The position numbers and the translations under genes were made by a program. A DNA stretch of 9,247 nucleotides. Origin: Spirochaetales bacterium. GTDB lineage: Bacteria; Desulfobacterota_D; UBA1144. Where the stretch lies: the NCBI GenBank assembly GCA_002730475.1, contig PCAG01000032.1, positions 1 through 9,247 on the forward strand. Direction: 5' to 3'. Numbering within the stretch: the first letter of the stretch is position 1; every line of letters starts with the position of its first letter. Shown here piece by piece: positions 1-6,199 of this stretch. The notes beneath the pieces were generated by a model. It worked only from the letters and a program-made list of their open reading frames with translations. It did not search any database and was not told the origin of the DNA.

Positions 1-95
1 AGATTACTGGTATAAAAAAATTTACAGATACTTCAATCGGACTGAAAAATACTGTAGAATGGTATATAAAAAATAAAGATATAATTAATTTATAA
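1..95 (+). CDS. C-terminal end of a probable NAD-dependent sugar epimerase/dehydratase (partial)
   Basis: Codons run in frame from base 3 to a TAA at 93-95, giving 30 residues; the gene begins left of the window. The tail contains a 'DTSIGLKNTVEWYIKN' segment. This is the pattern seen at the end of many short-chain NAD-dependent nucleotide-sugar epimerases and dehydratases, where a 'TSLxEGLKxTxEWY' helix closes the substrate domain. No Rossmann motif or catalytic YxxxK is in view, so the exact enzyme cannot be named. It fits the neighbours, which handle nucleotide sugars. The assignment rests on one short helix and is moderate at best; another short-chain dehydrogenase is possible. Confidence 0.55.
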   Translation, partial: ITGIKKFTDTSIGLKNTVEWYIKNKDIINL

Positions 96-171
96 TCTTA
101 ACATAAAATTCGATTCTTTATGAAATATTAAGATGTCATATTGAATTGAATTTTGACAATTTGATTCTTTG

Positions 172-336
172 ATGGCCAAAACCATTGAGAAATTAAGTTT
201 TTTTATTTTGTAGCCTAAAACATATGAAAGCACTGCTCTTGAAAGCCATAGGATTCACAAAACATCTTATATTGATTAACATGCAAAAGATCCAAAATTT
301 GATTTAGATCATTTTACTATTCAAAAAATAATATAG
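172..336 (+). pseudogene. Possible decayed reading frame between the epimerase and the first methyltransferase-like gene
   Basis: Between 96 and 346 there is no intact gene. One plus-strand frame starts with ATG at 172 and ends with TAG at 334-336. It is broken by a TAG at 211-213 and a TAA near 277-279. Between and after these stops it reads with a protein-like composition, for example 'KTYESTALESHRIH' and 'AKDPKFDLDHFTIQ'. This could be the end of a lost gene. The family is not recognised, and a chance open frame cannot be excluded. No convincing promoter was found upstream of the next gene. Confidence 0.2.
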
Positions 337-346
337 ATATTAAATA

Positions 347-1444
347 ATGAATATAAACAAATTTTTTACAAAATTTAATTCTTGTCCCTTATGTAATTCA
401 AAAAAAAGAAGTATTGCTAGATATTCTCATAAACACCGTTATGCAGAGCAAATTTCAAGAATTTTAAATATAGACTTAAATACCTTAATTAAAAAAATTC
501 GAAACGTAAAATGTAATAATTGTGGTTTAATTTACAAATCTTTATGGTTTAAAAAGAAGCTTTACAAATCATTATTTAACAAATATGTGCCGGTACATCC
601 CAAAGGTTGGGACAGTGGCAACAGACTCAATCGATTTTCTAAAAAGAACCTTAAAAAGGCAATTAATCTATTAATAAATTCAATAAAATCAAATAATCTT
701 GAAAATAGAGGATTTGCAAAAAGAGATGCTTTTTCAATCGTTGACTCAATTCAGGCAAATTCCAATTTAGAAAAAAAACTAAAAAAAAATTATTTGGTAG
801 CAATAATTAATGAAAATATTAGCCATATCGAAAAAAATCAATTTAAAATGGTGCATTCATTGAATATTCCAGAAAGATTTAAAAGATTCTCAAATTTTTC
901 AGATGAAAAATTGTTTTATCATATTCAAAAATATATTGGTAAAATTAAATATTACGGAGAAGTTGGCTGCCCTTTATGGGGGATGTTACAAATAGCAAAA
1001 AATAATGGATCCAAAACTATTTTTATAAGTGGCGATGAATCAATTTTTTGGGGAAAAAAATGTCAGGTTAAAAAAAAATATTGCTGTTCAGAAATTGATA
1101 AAAGTACGAAATTTATTAAGAAAGGAATAAACTCATGTAAAGGTAAAAAATTGGATTTCCTGGGTATTTTTGTATATTTGGATCATACAACGCAACCATT
1201 AAAATTATTAAAAAAAGCCTTTTCAGTAGCCAACAATGTTGGAATTATTCTTGCAGAAACAAAAAATCCTGGTTTTCCTGGTGTTTCGATACAACATTTT
1301 TCAGGCTGGAATAATAAAACAATGTCATATGTGGCCAAAAAATTTAACAAAAAATTAAACTATAATTTTAAAGATATAAAAGTATCGGGATATAACTTTT
1401 TTTTACTTTACCAACCGCCTCCTGATGTAGATGTCCATTTATAA
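347..1444 (+). CDS. Divergent zinc-knuckle methyltransferase-like protein, 365 aa (paralogue of 3141-4187)
   Basis: The N-terminus carries two CxxC pairs (C13/C16 and C56/C59), the layout of the zinc-binding module in front of many sugar C-methyltransferases (Methyltransf_13 type). A 'HPKGW' motif follows at 84-88. After a Lys/Asn-rich stretch of about 115 residues comes 'YGEVGCPLWG' (203-212), where a class I SAM methyltransferase would have its glycine-rich loop. Then come 'FWGKKC' (234-239), 'YLDHTTQPLKLLKKA' (277-291), at the place of the usual 'LEHVxDPxxxL' step, and 'QHFSGW' (316-321), as in the family's 'QHxxxF' stretch. The canonical GxGxG loop is absent, so methyl transfer is inferred, not shown. 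The same ordered motifs recur in the protein at 3141. The ATG at 347 keeps the first CxxC near the N-terminus; no Shine-Dalgarno is visible. A role in modifying a surface sugar is inferred from neighbours. Confidence 0.7.
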   Translation: MNINKFFTKFNSCPLCNSKKRSIARYSHKHRYAEQISRILNIDLNTLIKKIRNVKCNNCGLIYKSLWFKKKLYKSLFNKYVPVHPKGWDSGNRLNRFSKKNLKKAINLLINSIKSNNLENRGFAKRDAFSIVDSIQANSNLEKKLKKNYLVAIINENISHIEKNQFKMVHSLNIPERFKRFSNFSDEKLFYHIQKYIGKIKYYGEVGCPLWGMLQIAKNNGSKTIFISGDESIFWGKKCQVKKKYCCSEIDKSTKFIKKGINSCKGKKLDFLGIFVYLDHTTQPLKLLKKAFSVANNVGIILAETKNPGFPGVSIQHFSGWNNKTMSYVAKKFNKKLNYNFKDIKVSGYNFFLLYQPPPDVDVHL

Positions 1445-1554
1445 TTTAAGCCCGAGGTTAGTGCTTTGTTACACAATTTATCGCACTTTGGAATCTATAT
1501 CTAAACGCAGACGAACAAAATTTAATTTGAAGTCCAACAAACATCAAAACGAGT

Positions 1555-1770
1555 CTAAACATCGATTGTAGAGTCTAATTTGGATTCCAAAACATACTTT
1601 TCTAAAGAAGGTTCCTTTTGGATTTCAAGTTTGAAAGTTTTAAGGGGCTCATCATGATTTTGGTATAAAGTAACATCTTCATATCAATTTTTTATTGCTT
1701 AATCTTCAAAGCCATGGACTCCTAACACTTTTTTATAATTTACAATAGAATCTTAATGTCCTATAAAATC
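1555..1770 (-). pseudogene. Possible minus-strand gene relic in the 440-base gap
   Basis: The gap 1445-1887 has no intact gene. On the minus strand, one frame from 1770 down to a TAG at 1555-1557 reads coding-like, with three internal stops: TAA at 1753-1755, TAA at 1699-1701 and TGA at 1684-1686. Pieces include 'DSIVNYKKVLGVHGFED' and a 42-codon open stretch (1683-1558) beginning 'YEDVTLYQNHDEPLKTF'. Each stop is one change away from a sense codon. I do not recognise the family. The rest of the gap (1445-1554) has only scattered stops on both strands and nothing I can name. Confidence 0.22.
1739..1767 (+). promoter_or_regulatory. Candidate sigma70-like promoter upstream of the radical SAM gene
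   Basis: TTTACA (1739-1744) and TATAAA (1762-1767) are separated by exactly 17 bases. The start point would fall near 1774, immediately before the ATG of the relic at 1776 and about 115 bases ahead of the radical SAM gene. In such AT-rich DNA matches of this quality arise by chance, so this is only a candidate. Confidence 0.3.
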
Positions 1771-1775
1771 CTAGT

Positions 1776-1823
1776 ATGAGTATCTTTCATTGTTCTATAT
1801 GTGGCAATAGTAAAAATATATAA
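1776..1823 (+). pseudogene. Remnant N-terminus of a zinc-knuckle methyltransferase
   Basis: ATG at 1776 opens 15 codons reading MSIFHCSICGNSKNI before a TAA at 1821-1823. The 'CxxCGN' knuckle right after the start is how many zinc-binding sugar methyltransferases begin, and the neighbouring gene at 347 starts similarly with 'CPLCNS'. After the stop the frame is closed repeatedly and runs into the radical SAM gene start at 1888. I read it as the stub of a deleted or decayed third member of this kind of gene. It is short, so chance is possible. Confidence 0.33.
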
Positions 1824-1887
1824 AAATTTAATAAATACTAACTTTGGTTGAAGTTTTAATTAATGACTTTATTCCTAATATTGTAAT

Positions 1888-2931
1888 ATGCACGATCCAG
1901 TACTACCTAAAAATATAATATATAAAATTTCAAAAACGGATCCTGAAGAAATTCTTCAAAATGAATTAAGAAAAAGATTTGGTAAGAGATTTCTAAATTA
2001 CAGAAAAAACTATACCTCTGTTATTAAAGATTTTAATCACAAGTTATTTTTTGACTATCCTCTTACAATTAATTTGGAATTAGTGAACAGATGTAATTTG
2101 AAGTGTGTTATGTGTCATCAAGGCTATAGGAATGATGCTAAGCAATTTTTACTTACTGAAGAAGTGTTAGATAAAATTTTTGCTGATTTTAAAGAAAATC
2201 AATTATCTGCTTTGATGTTAACTATTTCTGAGCCATTATTATTCAAAAAAATCGGAAATGTACTCGATAGAGCAAAAAAGACCGAAATTATGGATGTGTT
2301 TCTATTTACGAATGGCGCCCTGCTAGATGAAGCTAAATCCAAAATGATATTAGAAAGTTCTGTAACAAGACTATTTATTTCTCTTGATGCAGCTACCCAA
2401 AATACTTACGACAACGTAAGAGTTCCGGTCTCCAAGAGATTATTAAAAGAAAATAGATTGGAGTACGTAGAAAGTAATATAAAAAATTTTATTAAAATGA
2501 GAAATAATTTAAATAGAAAAATACCTTTGGTTAGAGTGTCTTTTGTTGCAATAAAAGAAAATTTACACGAAGTTGAAAAATTTAAAAAAAAATGGGAAAA
2601 TATTGTTGATTCTGTAGAAATTCAAATGGAAAGACCACCAGAACTTTTTCTAAAAATAGACGAAGGAGATTTTGGTAAATTCGAAAAAAAAAATATTAAA
2701 AAATACGAATGTATAAAACCTTGGGAAGATATGGCGATATACGCGGACGGATCGGTTACACCGTGTTGTGCTTTTATTGCTCGAAAAGCTCCAACAGGAA
2801 ATATTAAAGATAATTCCATAAAAGAAATATGGAATGGAGAAAAAATGAAAGTTATCCGCAATGGCCTAAAAAACAATAATCCGATAAAAGTTTGTCAATT
2901 ATGTTTAGAAAATGAAAAGTTTAATGTGTAA
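1888..2931 (+). CDS. Radical SAM/SPASM domain protein, 347 aa
   Basis: The radical SAM core is marked by 'NRCNLKCVMC' (C69, C73, C76; CxxxCxxC), which binds the 4Fe-4S cluster that cleaves S-adenosylmethionine. It is followed by 'SEPLL' (114-118) where 'GGEPLL' is usual, 'TNG' (141-143) and 'SLDA' (165-168). The C-terminus has a SPASM-type module for an auxiliary cluster: C275, a 'VTPCC' pair (C293/C294), 'GNI' then 'IKEIWN' (311-316), and C336/C339. Order and length (about 350) match SPASM proteins found in surface-polysaccharide clusters as well as peptide-modifying ones. No precursor peptide is recognisable nearby, so glycan modification is the better guess; the substrate cannot be told. 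The ATG at 1888 sits about 120 residues upstream of the SEPLL motif; no clear ribosome binding site is seen. It lies between gene wreckage and the promoter of the next operon and appears to be transcribed on its own. Confidence 0.88.
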   Translation: MHDPVLPKNIIYKISKTDPEEILQNELRKRFGKRFLNYRKNYTSVIKDFNHKLFFDYPLTINLELVNRCNLKCVMCHQGYRNDAKQFLLTEEVLDKIFADFKENQLSALMLTISEPLLFKKIGNVLDRAKKTEIMDVFLFTNGALLDEAKSKMILESSVTRLFISLDAATQNTYDNVRVPVSKRLLKENRLEYVESNIKNFIKMRNNLNRKIPLVRVSFVAIKENLHEVEKFKKKWENIVDSVEIQMERPPELFLKIDEGDFGKFEKKNIKKYECIKPWEDMAIYADGSVTPCCAFIARKAPTGNIKDNSIKEIWNGEKMKVIRNGLKNNNPIKVCQLCLENEKFNV

Positions 2932-2991
2932 TAATTCAAATTATCTTAAATAAACAAAATTATAGCCCAATTAATCTGCAGGAAAATGGAT

Positions 2992-3020
2992 TTTACTGTT
3001 CAATAATTGAACGCTATAAT
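2992..3020 (+). promoter_or_regulatory. Sigma70-like promoter of the glycan operon with palindromic spacer
   Basis: TTTACT (2992-2997) and a perfect TATAAT (3015-3020) are 17 bases apart. The spacer holds a 15-base inverted repeat, GTTCAA-TAA-TTGAAC (2998-3012), placed exactly between the two hexamers, which is a classic operator position. The start point would be near 3027, giving a leader of roughly 115 bases before the ATG at 3141. Confidence 0.45.
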
Positions 3021-3041
3021 TATTTACTAAATAATTAATTC

Positions 3042-3113
3042 GATTAAAAAGTTTTAATCTTAATGAATCATATTCAAAAGTGAAGAAAATCTATTAGAGT
3101 CTTAAGATTAAAA
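3042..3113 (+). promoter_or_regulatory. Leader with two mutually exclusive hairpins (GATTAAAA repeats)
   Basis: GATTAAAA (3042-3049) faces its complement TTTTAATC (3052-3059) across two bases. The same right arm, extended to TTTTAATCTTAA (3052-3063), is also perfectly complementary over 12 bases to TTAAGATTAAAA (3102-3113). One arm can therefore pair with either partner but not both. The stems are almost all A-T, and no U-rich terminator tail follows. Function is inferred only from geometry and position in the leader. Confidence 0.35.
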
Positions 3114-3140
3114 AATAGAAAAAATATAACTACTAAAAAA

Positions 3141-4187
3141 ATGTTTCAAAATTATAACGATTGCATTTGGAACTTGAAAAGTTGTAAAAAAAGCAAAGAC
3201 AATAAATTAAAGATAAAAAAAAGTAATTTTTATTTAAATTATATAAAAAATGAATTCAATATAGGAGACAAACTTTTTAAAAATAAAATATCAACTTATC
3301 GATGTGAGAAATGTAAATGTCTAATAAATAAATCCTGGTTTGACGAAACCCATGTACGCAAAATATACTCTTCGGTTTACGGACAACATCACAAGGGTTG
3401 GAAAAAATTTAATGACTTTATAAAATATCCAAATAAAAAATATCATGGGTCATTATTTAAAATATTAAATAAATTTATTAATGTAAAAAATTATGGAGAG
3501 TATAATTGTCCCTTTACTGGTCTCTTCGATGATTTTTTTAAAACAGAAATAACCAGTTCAAAAAAAAAATTGTTTTACTACGATCAACTTATACAAAAAT
3601 ATCTTAATAACAAACAATTGGCGGGTTTGAAAGTTGGTTCATTAAGAAGAAAAAATAAAGAGAATTTTTGTATCTTAAAAAAAATCCAAAAAAAAAGAAA
3701 ATTACTATTTAATTCAAAAAAAAATATTACAAAAAAATTTCTTATAATTGATCACTCAAAAATGATCTGGGGAGAAAATTGTAATTACAAATCTATAAAT
3801 TGCAAAGTTTACGCAGAAAACATTTTTAATTTAGAAGTTTTGGAATTACAGAAAGCAAAAAATAAATTAGTGAATAAAAATTCTTTTTTTGATTTGTTTG
3901 GAATATTTCTTACGCTAGATCATACTTTTAATCCTCATGCAATTTTAAAATTTGCATTAAAAAATTCTAAATTTGTTATTATACAAGCGCACATTGACCC
4001 TGAGCTAGGAAGACAACATTTGTTTTCTATTACAAAAGACTTTCCAAAATTTTTAAAAGATATGGGCATATTTTCAGTAGATTTAACCAAGCTTATTAAA
4101 AAAGACATGCTAGGAAAAGAAATTTATATGTTGGCAACGAATTATAAAAAATATAAAAAAGTTATAGATAAAATATATAATTATTAA
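3141..4187 (+). CDS. Divergent methyltransferase-like protein, 348 aa (paralogue of 347-1444)
   Basis: This protein repeats the landmarks of the 347-1444 product in the same order: a CxxC (C55/C58, plus C60), 'NKSWF' (63-67), 'HHKGW' (83-87), 'YGEYNCPFTG' (118-127), 'IWGENC' (209-214), 'FGIFLTLDHTFNPHAILK' (253-270) and 'RQHLF' (291-295). The first zinc pair is altered: C8 and C15 are seven residues apart, not a CxxC. Its long insertion lies after the CP motif (about 83 residues before WGxxC, against 23 in the paralogue), while the paralogue is longer before that motif. No standard SAM-binding glycine loop is present. It is probably a sugar-modifying enzyme of methyltransferase fold, possibly one that no longer transfers methyl groups. 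It is first in the operon, 17 bases before the glycosyltransferase fusion. Confidence 0.68.
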   Translation: MFQNYNDCIWNLKSCKKSKDNKLKIKKSNFYLNYIKNEFNIGDKLFKNKISTYRCEKCKCLINKSWFDETHVRKIYSSVYGQHHKGWKKFNDFIKYPNKKYHGSLFKILNKFINVKNYGEYNCPFTGLFDDFFKTEITSSKKKLFYYDQLIQKYLNNKQLAGLKVGSLRRKNKENFCILKKIQKKRKLLFNSKKNITKKFLIIDHSKMIWGENCNYKSINCKVYAENIFNLEVLELQKAKNKLVNKNSFFDLFGIFLTLDHTFNPHAILKFALKNSKFVIIQAHIDPELGRQHLFSITKDFPKFLKDMGIFSVDLTKLIKKDMLGKEIYMLATNYKKYKKVIDKIYNY

Positions 4188-4204
4188 TTTAATAAATCTC
4201 TAAT

Positions 4205-5458
4205 ATGTTGGTCTCAATTATCATTGCTAATTATAATTACGGAAAGTATCTTGGTAGGTGTATTAGAAGTTGCATGAATCAAAGTTTATCAGAAAGGGAT
4301 TATGAAATAATATTGGTAGATGATTTTTCTAATGATAATTCAATAAAAATTGCAAATGAATATAGCAAATTTATTAATTTTAAAATTATTAAAAATGCAA
4401 AAAATCTTGGTGTAGCAATTTCTGCCAACAAAGGTTTTAAAGCAGCCAAGGGAAAATTTGTTGTACGAGTAGATTCTGACGATTATGTCACCAGGGAATT
4501 TTTAAATATTTTAAGTTACTACTTGCTAGAATATCCTGAGATTTTGAGTGTATCTTGTGATTATTACTTAGTTGATGAAAAAGAAAAAAAAATTAGAAAA
4601 GTTTCATCAAAAGAAAATCCAGTATCATGCGGAATAATGTACAACAAGACAAAGTTACTAAAATTGGGTGCCTATAACAAAACATTTAAACACAGAGAAG
4701 AAGAAGAACTAAGGATAAGAATTGGAAAAAAATATGAAACTCATCATCTAAATATTCCATTGTATAGATATCGTATGCACGCCTCTAATAAAACCAAGGA
4801 TATAGACTATCAAACGGTTTATAAGGATAAAATAGGTTTTTTAAATTTTTCAAGCAATTACAAAAAAATTAAATCGAGAGAGAAAAAATTAAAAAAAAAT
4901 ATCATTGCAATAATTCCAGCAAGAGGAGGTTCGAAAAGATTAAAAAATAAAAATATGTTGAAAATATGGGGCAAACCAATGATTTACTGGACTATCAATG
5001 AAGCAAAAAAATCTAGCTACATAAAAAATGTTTATGTCAGTTCTGAAAATACTAAAATAATTAATTATGCAAAAAATTGTGGTGCAAAAATTATTAAAAG
5101 GAAAAAAAGTTTATCTGGTGATAAAGTTTTTAAAATGTCGGTTATAGCTGACGCAATAAAAAAAATAAGCAAATATTCCAAACCTTCGCTAGTTTTAAGT
5201 TTGCAGGCAAATTCACCGAATATTTCTCATAGGGATATTGACAAAGCTATTGAGCAACTAATAAAATTTAACAGAAATGAAATTATTTCAGTAGATGAAA
5301 ATTACAATCAAAATGGAGCTATAAGAGCAATGAAAGCCTCTTCTGTTTTCCAAAAATCACTAAGCACAGATTGTGGATTTATTGTAACAAACATTGCTGA
5401 TATACATACCTCTTCAGATATAAAGAAGTTAAAAAAGATGATAAACAATAGGCAATGA
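4205..5458 (+). CDS. Bifunctional family 2 glycosyltransferase / nonulosonate cytidylyltransferase fusion, 417 aa
   Basis: Residues 1-210 form a GT2 (GT-A fold) domain: 'VSIIIANYNYGKYL' (3-16), 'EIILVDDFSND' (34-44), the metal-binding 'VDSDD' (89-93), an acidic 'REEEEL' (164-169) at the catalytic-base region and 'YRYRMHASNKT' (187-197). Residues 232-417 are a CMP-sialic acid synthetase-type domain: 'IIPARGGSKRLKNKN' (236-250) for CTP binding, 'LQANSP' (333-338) for the usual 'LQPTSP', 'NGAI' (370-373) and 'ADIHTSSD' (398-405) for 'xDIDTxxD'. The second metal-binding Asp of DxD is His401 here. The domain has about 186 residues against roughly 220-230 for stand-alone enzymes; the piece between 'ISV' and 'NGAI', where the dimerisation insert lies in NeuA, is nearly absent. 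The product should activate a nonulosonic acid with CTP and transfer a sugar in the same polypeptide. The 3' end overlaps the synthase gene by ATGA, implying translational coupling. Confidence 0.85.
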   Translation: MLVSIIIANYNYGKYLGRCIRSCMNQSLSERDYEIILVDDFSNDNSIKIANEYSKFINFKIIKNAKNLGVAISANKGFKAAKGKFVVRVDSDDYVTREFLNILSYYLLEYPEILSVSCDYYLVDEKEKKIRKVSSKENPVSCGIMYNKTKLLKLGAYNKTFKHREEEELRIRIGKKYETHHLNIPLYRYRMHASNKTKDIDYQTVYKDKIGFLNFSSNYKKIKSREKKLKKNIIAIIPARGGSKRLKNKNMLKIWGKPMIYWTINEAKKSSYIKNVYVSSENTKIINYAKNCGAKIIKRKKSLSGDKVFKMSVIADAIKKISKYSKPSLVLSLQANSPNISHRDIDKAIEQLIKFNRNEIISVDENYNQNGAIRAMKASSVFQKSLSTDCGFIVTNIADIHTSSDIKKLKKMINNRQ

Positions 5459-6186
5459 AAAATAATGTAAATCAAAGAAAAGTTAAAATTATTTCTGAAA
5501 TTCATCCACAGCATTTCGGATCAATGAGCGAAATAAAAAGAATGATAATGCAGTGCAAGTTAGCTGGATGTGATTACGTTAAAGTTCAATTATATGATAG
5601 CGAAAAATTATTTGCAAATAAGGATAGGACATATTTAGAAATAAACAAAAGAGAATTTAAAGAAATCAAAACATTTTCCGATAATTTAGGTATAGAAACT
5701 TTTGCATCTATTTTCGACAATGAAAGACTCGAATGGTGTGAAGAATTGTCAATTAAATTATATAAAATTGCAAGTAGAACGGTAAAGGAAGATATCAACC
5801 TATGTAAAAAAATTATTTCAACCGATAAATTAGTAATAATTTCTTTAGGTATGTATGATTACAAGAATAAAGGAGTACCTTTTAAAAATTCCAATGTAAA
5901 GTATCTATATTGTGTTTCTAAGTATCCTGCTAATTTGACAGATATAAACATGCCAGATTTTGAAAATTCTTTTTTTTCAGGTTTTAGCGATCACACCGTT
6001 GGCATTGCCGCATCATTGTATGCTATTTCAAGGGGAGCAGAATTTATTGAAAAACATTATTCAAACAATAAATCCATAAATATTAAAACACAACTAGGAC
6101 ATGTCGGTAGTATGAATTTTGATGATTTACAAAAAATTAGGGAATTGGCAGATAGCTTGACTCTATTGAAAGCCAATAAAAATTAA
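5455..6186 (+). CDS. NeuB-type nonulosonate synthase, barrel only (no SAF domain), 243 aa
   Basis: This family condenses phosphoenolpyruvate with a six-carbon amino sugar to make sialic, pseudaminic or legionaminic acid. Family signs are 'IISEIHPQHFGSM' (12-24) for the usual 'IIAEIGxNHNGD', 'DYVKVQLYD' (40-48), 'LYKIASR' (102-108), 'YCVSKYPA' (152-159), 'GFSDHTVG' (176-183), 'GAEFIEKHY' (194-202) and 'GHVGS' (215-219) where 'DHxxS' is normal. His180 and His201 are 21 residues apart, the same spacing as the two metal-binding histidines of the meningococcal enzyme (215 and 236, from memory). The protein stops about 42 residues after His201, so the C-terminal SAF (antifreeze-like) domain, which in studied NeuB reaches into the partner's active site, is missing. 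The next gene starts 13 bases later, so the tail is not hidden by a frameshift. The start overlaps the preceding stop (ATGA). Confidence 0.82.
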   Translation: MKNNVNQRKVKIISEIHPQHFGSMSEIKRMIMQCKLAGCDYVKVQLYDSEKLFANKDRTYLEINKREFKEIKTFSDNLGIETFASIFDNERLEWCEELSIKLYKIASRTVKEDINLCKKIISTDKLVIISLGMYDYKNKGVPFKNSNVKYLYCVSKYPANLTDINMPDFENSFFSGFSDHTVGIAASLYAISRGAEFIEKHYSNNKSINIKTQLGHVGSMNFDDLQKIRELADSLTLLKANKN

Positions 6187-6199
6187 AATTTTTTTATTA

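Noticed and set aside
153..158. Perfect TTGACA hexamer
   Set aside because: No acceptable -10 element lies 16-18 bases downstream, so I do not call a promoter.
2622..2876. Minus-strand open frame of 84 codons
   Set aside because: It lies entirely inside the radical SAM gene, whose SPASM motifs are intact, so it is an antisense shadow.
96..3140. Possible CRISPR array or insertion sequence in the gaps
   Set aside because: No regularly spaced repeats, terminal inverted repeats or transposase motifs were seen in the gaps.
5308..5798. Two minus-strand open frames (68 and 70 codons)
   Set aside because: They are antisense to the cytidylyltransferase and NeuB-like coding sequence and have no recognisable motifs.
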